A stretch of DNA of 13,041 nucleotides from Alphaproteobacteria bacterium (lineage in GTDB: Bacteria; Myxococcota_A; UBA796; GCA-2862545): NCBI GenBank assembly GCA_020632885.1, contig JACKEQ010000071.1:1-13041 (forward strand). Reading direction: 5' to 3'. The position numbers were made by a program, and so were the translations under genes. Shown in pieces: positions 1-6,008 of this stretch; position 1 is the first letter of the stretch; each line of letters opens with the position of its first letter. Under the pieces are notes generated by a model. The model worked only from the letters and a program-made list of their open reading frames with translations, was not told the origin of the DNA and did not search any database.

Positions 1-410
1 CCGACCCGTCCTGCGAGGGCCTGAACCTGCCGCCCTCCGCCGCCCCGCTCGAGCTGCAGATCAGCCAGGGAACGGCAGTGGAGCTGGACCCCGCGATCTA
101 CGACCCCGACCCCGCCGACACGCACGTGGTCACGGTGCGCGAGGCCCCGCTCGTGGGCCGTGTGAACGGGCTCGTCTACGAGGCGTCCCCGTTCCAGCTC
201 GGTGCGGACGTCCTCGAGCTCGAGGTCACCGACGACGGCGTGCCCCCGCGGTCCACCCGGGTGCACGTCACCATCGAGGTGCTGCCGGCAGGCGTGCTGG
301 AGGAGCCGCCGACCGGCGGGTGCGCGAGCGCACCGGCGCACGGAGGCCTGCTGGACCTCGTGCGCCGGCGGAGCCTCACATCGACTTGCGGAAGTGCTCC
401 CGCGCGATGA
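1..410 (+). CDS. C-terminal part of a secreted Ig/cadherin-like repeat protein with a MYXO-CTERM-like tail (5' end outside window)
   Basis: The frame is open from base 3 without a start, so the gene begins upstream; the stop is TGA at 408-410. The visible part is one beta-sandwich-type repeat, with the pattern 'DPDPADTHVVTV ... FQLGADVLELEVTDDG ... VHVTIEVLP'. This pattern is common in tandem bacterial cadherin/Ig-like domains of exported proteins. After it comes GGCASAPAHGG, then LLDLV and RRR. That resembles the Gly-Cys / hydrophobic / Arg-cluster order of MYXO-CTERM sorting signals, but the hydrophobic stretch is far too short for a membrane helix and about a dozen residues follow the arginines. 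The last 35 bases overlap the 3' end of the convergent acyl-CoA dehydrogenase gene. A surface or secreted role is inferred; the ligand is unknown. The reading frame is supported by its coherent domain-like sequence. Confidence 0.6.
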   Translation, partial: DPSCEGLNLPPSAAPLELQISQGTAVELDPAIYDPDPADTHVVTVREAPLVGRVNGLVYEASPFQLGADVLELEVTDDGVPPRSTRVHVTIEVLPAGVLEEPPTGGCASAPAHGGLLDLVRRRSLTSTCGSAPAR

Positions 411-1524
411 TCAGGCGCTGGATCTGGCTGGTGCCCTCGTAGATCTGGAAGATCTTGGAGTCGCGGAGCAGCTTCTCGACCGGGTACTCGGTGTTGAAGC
501 CGTAGCCACCGAAGATCTGCACGGCGTCGGACGCGATGCGGTGCGCGGCGTCGGCGGCGAACGCCTTGGCCATCGACGCGTACATCGTGTTCTGGATGCC
601 GTTGTCCTTCATCCACGCGGCCTGCCGCACGAGCAGACGGGCGGCCTCGATGTCCTTGGCCATGTCGGCGATCATGAAGCTCACGGCCTGGTGCTGGGCG
701 ATCGGCACCCCCATGGTCTGGCGCTCCATGGCGTACTTCGTGGCGTGCTCCATGGCGGACCGCGCGAGGCCGACCGCCGCGGAGGCCACGACGGGCCGGG
801 TGTGGTCGAACGCGCCCATGGCGAGCTTCCAGCCCATGCCCTCGGCACCGATCACGTTCTCGGCGGGCACCTCGACGTCCTGGAACGAGACCCCGCGCGT
901 GTCGCTGCACCGCTGGCCCATGTTCCATTCCTTCTTGCCGACCTCGACGCCGTCCCAGCCCCGCTCGACGAGGAAGGCGGTCATGCCCTTGTACTTGGCA
1001 GCCTTGTCCGTGTACGCGACCACGAAGAACCACTCGGCCACGCCGGCGTTCGTGATCCACATCTTGCTGCCGTTCAGGATGTACTTGTCGCCCTTCTTCA
1101 CGGCGGTGGAGCGGAGGCCGGCGACGTCGGAGCCCGCGCCCGGCTCGGTGACCGCGTAGGCCACCATCTTCGGCTCCTCGGTGAGGGGGGCCACGTACTT
1201 CTGCATGAGGGCGTCGCTCGCGCCCTCGATCACGGGCTGGAGGGCCAGCGCGTTGGCCTCCATCGCGGTGCCGATGCCCGTGCAGCCCCAGGCGATCTCC
1301 TCGCTGATGATGCAGGCGTCCAGCGCTCCGAGCCCGAGCCCACCGAAGCGCTCGGGGATGTGGGTGTTCATCAGGCCGCGCTCGTGGGCCTTCCTGATGA
1401 CGTCCCAGGGGTACTCCCCGGTGGTGTCGTGGTGCTCGACGACGGGCCGCATCTCGCTCTTGGCGAAGTCCTGGGCGAGGTCGCGGAGCATCTCCTGGTC
1501 GTCGCTGAGTCCGAAGCCGATCAT
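376..1524 (-). CDS. Acyl-CoA dehydrogenase (short/medium-chain type)
   Basis: This 382-aa flavoprotein has the usual length for soluble acyl-CoA dehydrogenases, which catalyse FAD-dependent alpha,beta-dehydrogenation of acyl-CoA in beta-oxidation or branched amino-acid breakdown, passing electrons to ETF. The N-terminal helical domain covers roughly residues 1-120. The FAD/substrate signatures VTEPGAGSD (125-133) and MWITNAG (155-161) lie in the beta domain. The C-terminal helical domain contains IFGGYGFNTEYPVEKLLRD. The catalytic base is most likely Glu363 in IYEGTSQIQR, the medium-chain-type position. An AGGAGG Shine-Dalgarno lies 5 nt before the ATG, which fixes the start. It stands alone, with no ETF or thiolase genes next to it, and faces away from the two-TM protein gene. 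Chain-length specificity cannot be read from the sequence. Confidence 0.96.
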   Translation of the reverse strand: MIGFGLSDDQEMLRDLAQDFAKSEMRPVVEHHDTTGEYPWDVIRKAHERGLMNTHIPERFGGLGLGALDACIISEEIAWGCTGIGTAMEANALALQPVIEGASDALMQKYVAPLTEEPKMVAYAVTEPGAGSDVAGLRSTAVKKGDKYILNGSKMWITNAGVAEWFFVVAYTDKAAKYKGMTAFLVERGWDGVEVGKKEWNMGQRCSDTRGVSFQDVEVPAENVIGAEGMGWKLAMGAFDHTRPVVASAAVGLARSAMEHATKYAMERQTMGVPIAQHQAVSFMIADMAKDIEAARLLVRQAAWMKDNGIQNTMYASMAKAFAADAAHRIASDAVQIFGGYGFNTEYPVEKLLRDSKIFQIYEGTSQIQRLIIAREHFRKSM

Positions 1525-1529
1525 GGGTC

Positions 1530-1535
1530 CCTCCT
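1530..1535 (-). promoter_or_regulatory. Shine-Dalgarno site of the acyl-CoA dehydrogenase gene
   Basis: On the minus strand this reads AGGAGG, 5 nt before the ATG at 1524. It is one of three clear ribosome binding sites in the window, and it supports the chosen start. Confidence 0.85.
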
Positions 1536-1548
1536 GGAAAGGCGCCCC

Positions 1549-1576
1549 CTATCACACACGGCTCGCACGGGTTCCA
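1549..1576 (-). promoter_or_regulatory. Possible sigma70-like promoter for the acyl-CoA dehydrogenase gene
   Basis: On the minus strand, TGGAAC (forward 1571-1576) and TGATAG (forward 1549-1554) are separated by 16 bp and lie about 25 bp upstream of the ATG. They resemble weak -35 and -10 elements. TGTGGAAC is preceded 11 bp upstream by a near copy, TGTGGACC (forward 1582-1589), which could be part of an operator. This is a motif reading only. Confidence 0.35.
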
Positions 1577-1630
1577 CACAGGGTCCACATCCGTGCGTAA
1601 GGACGGGAGGCCGGGACGCTCCACGTCCCC

Positions 1631-1636
1631 AGGAGG
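1631..1636 (+). promoter_or_regulatory. Shine-Dalgarno site selecting a TTG start at 1641
   Basis: AGGAGG lies 4 nt before TTG at 1641. An upstream in-frame ATG-type start at 1593 has no such site, so the SD decides in favour of TTG. The extended context (CCAGGAGGACCC) is nearly identical to that of the divergent acyl-CoA dehydrogenase gene. Confidence 0.75.
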
Positions 1637-1640
1637 ACCC

Positions 1641-2168
1641 TTGCGCCAGCTGAACACCCTGATCCTTCTCGCAGTCGCCGTCGGTGCCCTCGTGTCCTTC
1701 GCCATCTTCGGCGTCCTGATGAGCACGGCCGCCACCACCACCGCCCACACTGCGAAGGGGGTCGACGGGATCTTCCAGGAGGTGGAGAAGGAGATGAAGG
1801 AAGCTCACGAGGTCGCGCAGATCCATCGCATCGAGGCCGAGAACAAGCGACGGGAGGCCTCACACCGCCGCGAGCTCGGACAGAAGGGCCTGGGACGGTC
1901 CACGCGGGGCGTGCACCGGGGAGGCTCGAGCGGCACGTTCATCCCGAGCGAGCCGCAGGAGCCGAGCGCTCCGAAGCACATGGACGGCGCGTTCTACCCC
2001 GGTGGAGCCGAGGAGCCCGAGCAGGCCGGCCCCTCCGTGGTGCTTCCCGCGCTCGTGGCGGGAGGCGCGGTGTTCGGCATGCTGGCGATGGGCGGCGTGG
2101 CGCTGTTCTCGCTGGGTGGCGGCGGGTCGCGAGAGGAAGAGGGGGACGACCCCTCCACCCCGAGCTGA
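1641..2168 (+). CDS. Small membrane protein with two TM segments and a charged helical middle
   Basis: This is a 175-aa protein of no recognised family. The TTG start at 1641 is preferred because of the strong AGGAGG 4 nt upstream; a longer form would start at 1593 but adds only a polar leader. TM1 spans about residues 5-27 (LNTLILLAVAVGALVSF...). Residues 39-82 are a charged, helix-prone stretch (VEKEMKEAHEVAQ..., ENKRREASHRREL) that could form a coiled coil. A Gly/Pro/Ser-rich flexible part follows. TM2 spans about 132-158 (LVAGGAVFGMLAMGGVALF), and the tail is acidic. With both ends on the same side, the helical loop would sit in one compartment; the topology is uncertain. It begins the plus-strand run and lies 22 bp before the HD-domain gene, so it may be co-transcribed with it. 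Function unknown. Confidence 0.75.
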   Translation: MRQLNTLILLAVAVGALVSFAIFGVLMSTAATTTAHTAKGVDGIFQEVEKEMKEAHEVAQIHRIEAENKRREASHRRELGQKGLGRSTRGVHRGGSSGTFIPSEPQEPSAPKHMDGAFYPGGAEEPEQAGPSVVLPALVAGGAVFGMLAMGGVALFSLGGGGSREEEGDDPSTPS

Positions 2169-2178
2169 CCGGGCCGGT

Positions 2179-2184
2179 TACGGC
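2179..2184 (+). promoter_or_regulatory. TA element 12 nt before the HD-domain gene start (possible leaderless -10)
   Basis: There is no Shine-Dalgarno before ATG 2191. TACGGC starts exactly 12 nt upstream of the start codon, the same place as in the next two genes. It overlaps a short GC-rich stem (GGCCG 2172-2176 with CGGCC 2181-2185). This is the weakest of the three examples. Confidence 0.25.
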
Positions 2185-2190
2185 CGGCCG

Positions 2191-3453
2191 ATGAAGATCC
2201 GCGATCCGATCCACAAGGGCATCACCCTCGACGCCAGCGAGGTCGAGGTGGTGCGGTCGCCCTGGGTGCAGCGCCTCCGGAACATCGGGCAGACCGGCTT
2301 CGCGAGCCTGCCGTTCCCCGGAGCCACCCACTCCCGGTTCAGCCACAGCCTCGGGGTCATGCACCTCGCCGGCCGCGCGTTCGACCAGGCCTACCGCGAC
2401 TGGACCTTCTCCGACCCCGGTGCGCGCGAGCGCTTCCGATCCGTGGTCCGCATCGCGGCCCTGGCCCACGACCTCGGCCACGCGCCCTTCTCGCACTGCA
2501 CCGAGTTCGCCATGCCCGCGCTGGCAGACCTCGGGAGCACCTGGCTGCGTCCCGAGCCACGCCGTGCGACCCACGAGGACTACACGCTCGCCATCCTGGA
2601 GCACACCGCGCTCGGGCCCACCATCGCGGGTGCGTTCCCCTTCACGGCGCGCCACGTCGCGGCGCTGATCTCGGGCGACGTCCGGGTGGGTGACGACTTC
2701 TTCCGGGACGGCGGCTTCGACCACCGGCGCCTGCTCTCCCAGATCGTGAGCAGCGAGCTGGACGTCGATCGGCTGGACTACCTCGTGCGGGACGCGATCT
2801 ACACGGGCGCCACCTACGGGCAGGTCGACGTGGACTGGCTGATCACGAACCTCACCTGCTGGCCGGCCGACGGCGCGGTGGGCCTGGGGCTCGACGCCCG
2901 CGCCATCTACGCGTTCGACGACTTCCTGATCTCCCGGCACCACATGTTCCTGATGGTGTACTTCCACCACGAGAGCGTCGTGTACGAGGAGATGCTCAAG
3001 CGGCACGTCCAGTCCGAGGCCTGTACGTGGTCCCTGCCGTCCGACCTCGACGCCTACCTCCAGGTGGACGACATCCACCTCCTGATGCACCTCCGCGCCA
3101 GCGCGGAGCCGTGGGCGCGCCGGGTGATCGACCACCAGCCCTGGATCCGGATCCTGGAGCGCCACGGGTCCCCGAGCCAGGCGGACGTGGGCCAGGAGGC
3201 GGACCGTCTGCGGGACGCCGGGCTCGACCCGATCGTCGCCACGAGCACCGGTCGCCTGTCGCGCTACGCGGACGTGGGACGCAAGCGGCGCAGGGCTCCG
3301 AGCATCTACGTGGTGCACGGGGATCGGAGGGCCACACCCCTCGCGGACGCCACCGCGGTCTTCGAGCGGTACGCGGACGACCGGTGCATCAGCCGCATCT
3401 ACGTGGCCCCCGCAGACCTCGACCTGGCCCGCAAGACCGTCCAGCGGGGGTGA
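2191..3453 (+). CDS. HD-domain phosphohydrolase (dNTPase/SAMHD1-related, COG1078-like)
   Basis: This 420-aa protein is close to the usual length of the bacterial HD-domain dNTP triphosphohydrolase-like family. It opens with MKIRDPIHKGI, typical of the family. GATHSRFSHSLGVMHLA carries the first metal His (His52), AALAHDLGHAPFSH carries the HD pair (His93-Asp94), and SSELDVDRLDYLVRD supplies the distal Asp. These are the four metal ligands expected of an active enzyme. Known relatives cleave dNTPs to nucleosides and triphosphate, some under allosteric nucleotide control; the substrate here is inferred. The remainder is a helical C-terminal half with no extra domain recognised. The ATG at 2191 is chosen because it starts the conserved family N-terminus; the same frame is open further upstream but overlaps the membrane-protein gene. 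No Shine-Dalgarno is visible. The gene sits 31 bp before the PP2C fusion gene. Confidence 0.9.
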   Translation: MKIRDPIHKGITLDASEVEVVRSPWVQRLRNIGQTGFASLPFPGATHSRFSHSLGVMHLAGRAFDQAYRDWTFSDPGARERFRSVVRIAALAHDLGHAPFSHCTEFAMPALADLGSTWLRPEPRRATHEDYTLAILEHTALGPTIAGAFPFTARHVAALISGDVRVGDDFFRDGGFDHRRLLSQIVSSELDVDRLDYLVRDAIYTGATYGQVDVDWLITNLTCWPADGAVGLGLDARAIYAFDDFLISRHHMFLMVYFHHESVVYEEMLKRHVQSEACTWSLPSDLDAYLQVDDIHLLMHLRASAEPWARRVIDHQPWIRILERHGSPSQADVGQEADRLRDAGLDPIVATSTGRLSRYADVGRKRRRAPSIYVVHGDRRATPLADATAVFERYADDRCISRIYVAPADLDLARKTVQRG

Positions 3454-3472
3454 CGCGGGCGGCCCGTTGGGG

Positions 3473-3478
3473 TAGACC
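3473..3478 (+). promoter_or_regulatory. TA element 12 nt before the PP2C-fusion gene (possible leaderless -10)
   Basis: GGGGTAGACC places TA at -12/-11 relative to ATG 3485, with no Shine-Dalgarno. A GTGACG (3450-3455), overlapping the stop of the upstream gene, lies 17 bp upstream and resembles a -35 element. If it is real, transcription would start at or next to the ATG. Confidence 0.35.
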
Positions 3479-3484
3479 GGCGCG

Positions 3485-5983
3485 ATGAAGCCGATCCGGG
3501 AACCCAACACCCTCACCGAGGGCAGCGTGCTCTACCACTCGGCCTTCGGGTTCGCGGTGGTGAAGGGCGTGGAGCCCACCTCCGTGGTGCTCGGCTGGGA
3601 GGACCACGGCGACAACCTGCCGGGACGCGTGGGTCACGACGTGCTGCGCCGGGTGTACGCGGTGTGCGCACCAGGCGGGTTCTTCGAGCGGGCCCTGCGC
3701 GATCGGGCCGCCCTGGTGGACATGATCGGAGGCCGGCCCGCGGAGGCCCTGCAGCTCCTCCTGGAGGATCTCAACGGCCCGCAGGAGCGCGCGGACCTCC
3801 TGGACTGGGTGGTGGGTCGCAAGCTCATGCCGCCGGAAGGCGCCCGCCACTGGTGGGAGGCCCTCCGTCCCGTGCTGGAGGAGGACGAGCGCTTCGTGGT
3901 GGACGGCGACACCGTGCGCCTCGCGCGCCACGAGGCCACCGGCCCGCTCGCGCGCCTCGAGAACCCCGCGTTGAGCCCGTCCCGACGGCTCGATCTCGCC
4001 ATCGCCCACCGCGCCGAGATCCCGGACGACGCGTTCCTCGAGCAGCTCACCCTGGCCTGGCGCACGGGGGGCACCGGCGTGCGTGACCTGGCCATGAAGG
4101 CGAGCCGGGAGTTCCCGCCCTCCGCGGTCCTGCGCCACATGCTGGCGCCCGGTCCCGACGCCATCGAGGCCATCATCCACGCCCTCCGTCGCGCGGGCTG
4201 GGAGTCGGAGGACGTCGAGCCCGACGTGCACACCCAGCTCCTCGACGCCGTCGTGAAGGGCTGCGACGCCGGGGGGCCCCTCGACCACGAGGGTCGCCTG
4301 GCGGCCACCCTGGCCCGCTGGGAGACCCCCGGCATCGTGGAGACCCTCACGGATCTGGTGTCGATGCCCGACGGCAAGCGCCTGGTGCGGGCCACCTTCG
4401 CCGCCCTGCCGCCCCGACGCGCGGAGTCCCTCGGGCTGGACATGCTCCAGTGTGCCCTGGACTCGGAGGCCCTCGAGACCGCCACGTGGCTGGGCGGCGA
4501 GTGCCTGTCGATCGCGCTGATCGACCGTGCCGCCATGGCCGAGCGGCTCATGGCCGACCGGCCGGCCCTCGCGCACTGGTTCCTCGAGCGGTACGCGGGA
4601 TTCACCGACCCCGTGCCGATGTTCGACGACGGCAACGACGACGAGACCACGGCCCACACGGCCGAGGTCGACATGTCCTCCGTGGTCGAGGGTCCCCTGC
4701 CCATCGAGCGGCTGCCCGCGCGCTCGGGGGCGAGCATCGTGGGCCTCGGGCTCGCGATGGCCCGCGCGCTGTCCATGCACCACAAGGACGGCCACGTGTG
4801 CAACCCGAACGGCACGCGCGTCACCGTCATGCCGGACGAGACGATGTCCGTGCAGCCGGGTCCCGCGGACGACGCGCCCGTCCCGCCCAACGAGGCCCCC
4901 ACGCCGGCCCGCGACGTGTACGCGGGAGCCGTGCTCATCCTCCAGTGCCTCCTCGGCCGGAAGTGGCCCGCGAACATCCCGGCCCAGCGGGCGGTCCCCT
5001 ACCTCCGCTATGTCGTCCCCATGCTGCCCCCGAGCGCCCTGGCCCCCCTGGACGCCGCCCTCCACCCGGACCCCCGGCTCCGTCCCCGGGACGGGCTCGC
5101 CTGGCAGGCCCTCTGGCAGGTAGCGGCGGTCGCCGAGGAGCAGCGGGCCTACGCGGCGCGCGACCCCGCCGCGCGCCTCCACATCGGCTACGACAGCCAC
5201 ATCGGCCGCATGAAGGTCCTGCTCACCCAGACCAACCAGGACGCCCTGTTCGTGAGCAGCAAGGGGCCGCTCTCGATGCTCGTGGTGTGCGACGGCATCA
5301 GCACGGCCAACGCGGGCACGGGCGACGTCGCGAGCTCCATCGCGTCCAACGTCATCGCGACCCTCTGGGAGCAGGCCCTGCCGCGCCTCGTGGCCGCCGG
5401 TCCCGTGGAGATCCGGGAGTTCCTGGACCGCGCGCTGCGCATGGCCAACCAGGCCGTCTGCGAGGCCGCCATGCGCTTCGCCGGCGGGAACCTCGACGGT
5501 CGTGTGCCCATGGGCACCACCGCGGTGGTCGCCCTCGTGTTCGGGAACCGCGTCTGGCTCGCCTGGCTCGGCGATTCGCGGGCGTACCTCTGCGGTGGGT
5601 ACGGTGCGAGCCTGCTCACGTTCGACGAGAACCAGGCCTCCGAGCGCCTCCGGGCCTGGCACCTCGGGTTCCTCGACCGCTGGGACCCGTCCGGCTTCGC
5701 GCTGATCGGCTACCTCGGCCACTTCGACGAGATGGCCCGCGCGGAGGCCCTCCCGGCCCACCACACGAGCTTCACGCTCTGTCCCGGCGAGCGCCTGGTG
5801 CTCTGCAGCGACGGCGTCACGGACTACCTCGGCGACACCCACCCGGAGGCCGCGCTCTTCGTGGCCGACGCCGTGCGCGACAGCGACCCCTTCGAGGCCG
5901 CACGCAACCTCGTGGCGCAGGCCAACCGCGGCGGCGGGGGCGACAACATCACGGCGATCACCGCCCGGCTCTGGGACCGCTGA
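3485..5983 (+). CDS. Multidomain protein: Gre-associated-like N-terminus, helical middle, kinase-C-lobe-like segment, C-terminal PP2C phosphatase
   Basis: This 832-aa protein has at least four parts. Residues 1-138 (GFAVVKGV ... LQLLLEDLNGP ... WWEALRPVLEEDERF) resemble the module found N-terminal to GreA/GreB-like proteins in some bacteria; this is from memory of the family. Residues 140-400 look like helical repeats. Residues 415-545 follow a protein-kinase C-lobe: LGLAMARAL, VTVMPDETMSVQPG in place of the DFG strand, RDVYAGAVLILQCLLGRKWP, and HPDPRLRP. HRD and DFG are both absent and no ATP-binding N-lobe is visible. Residues 578-832 are a PP2C domain with NQDA (Asp586), CDG (Asp603), GDSR (696-699), CSDGVTD (Asp776) and GGDN (Asp820), so all metal-binding Asp appear present. 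The usual GGH after DG is replaced by STA. It is cytoplasmic, with no TM or signal. It directly precedes the Ser/Thr kinase gene, a likely partner or substrate. ATG has no Shine-Dalgarno. Confidence 0.9.
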   Translation: MKPIREPNTLTEGSVLYHSAFGFAVVKGVEPTSVVLGWEDHGDNLPGRVGHDVLRRVYAVCAPGGFFERALRDRAALVDMIGGRPAEALQLLLEDLNGPQERADLLDWVVGRKLMPPEGARHWWEALRPVLEEDERFVVDGDTVRLARHEATGPLARLENPALSPSRRLDLAIAHRAEIPDDAFLEQLTLAWRTGGTGVRDLAMKASREFPPSAVLRHMLAPGPDAIEAIIHALRRAGWESEDVEPDVHTQLLDAVVKGCDAGGPLDHEGRLAATLARWETPGIVETLTDLVSMPDGKRLVRATFAALPPRRAESLGLDMLQCALDSEALETATWLGGECLSIALIDRAAMAERLMADRPALAHWFLERYAGFTDPVPMFDDGNDDETTAHTAEVDMSSVVEGPLPIERLPARSGASIVGLGLAMARALSMHHKDGHVCNPNGTRVTVMPDETMSVQPGPADDAPVPPNEAPTPARDVYAGAVLILQCLLGRKWPANIPAQRAVPYLRYVVPMLPPSALAPLDAALHPDPRLRPRDGLAWQALWQVAAVAEEQRAYAARDPAARLHIGYDSHIGRMKVLLTQTNQDALFVSSKGPLSMLVVCDGISTANAGTGDVASSIASNVIATLWEQALPRLVAAGPVEIREFLDRALRMANQAVCEAAMRFAGGNLDGRVPMGTTAVVALVFGNRVWLAWLGDSRAYLCGGYGASLLTFDENQASERLRAWHLGFLDRWDPSGFALIGYLGHFDEMARAEALPAHHTSFTLCPGERLVLCSDGVTDYLGDTHPEAALFVADAVRDSDPFEAARNLVAQANRGGGGDNITAITARLWDR

Positions 5984-5996
5984 CGTCCAAACGGGG

Positions 5997-6002
5997 TAGG
6001 GT
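5997..6002 (+). promoter_or_regulatory. TANNNT element 12 nt before the kinase gene start (possible leaderless -10)
   Basis: GGGGTAGGGT ends 6 nt before the GTG start at 6009 and matches TANNNT. There is no Shine-Dalgarno. Spacing and G-run are the same as before the PP2C-fusion gene. No clear -35 hexamer was seen. Confidence 0.4.
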
Positions 6003-6008
6003 GTCACG

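Noticed and set aside
2172..2185. GC-rich hairpin GGCCG-GTTA-CGGCC between the membrane-protein and HD genes as a terminator
   Set aside because: The stem is only 5 bp, has no T-tract, and lies directly before the next start codon. It is expected by chance at this GC content.
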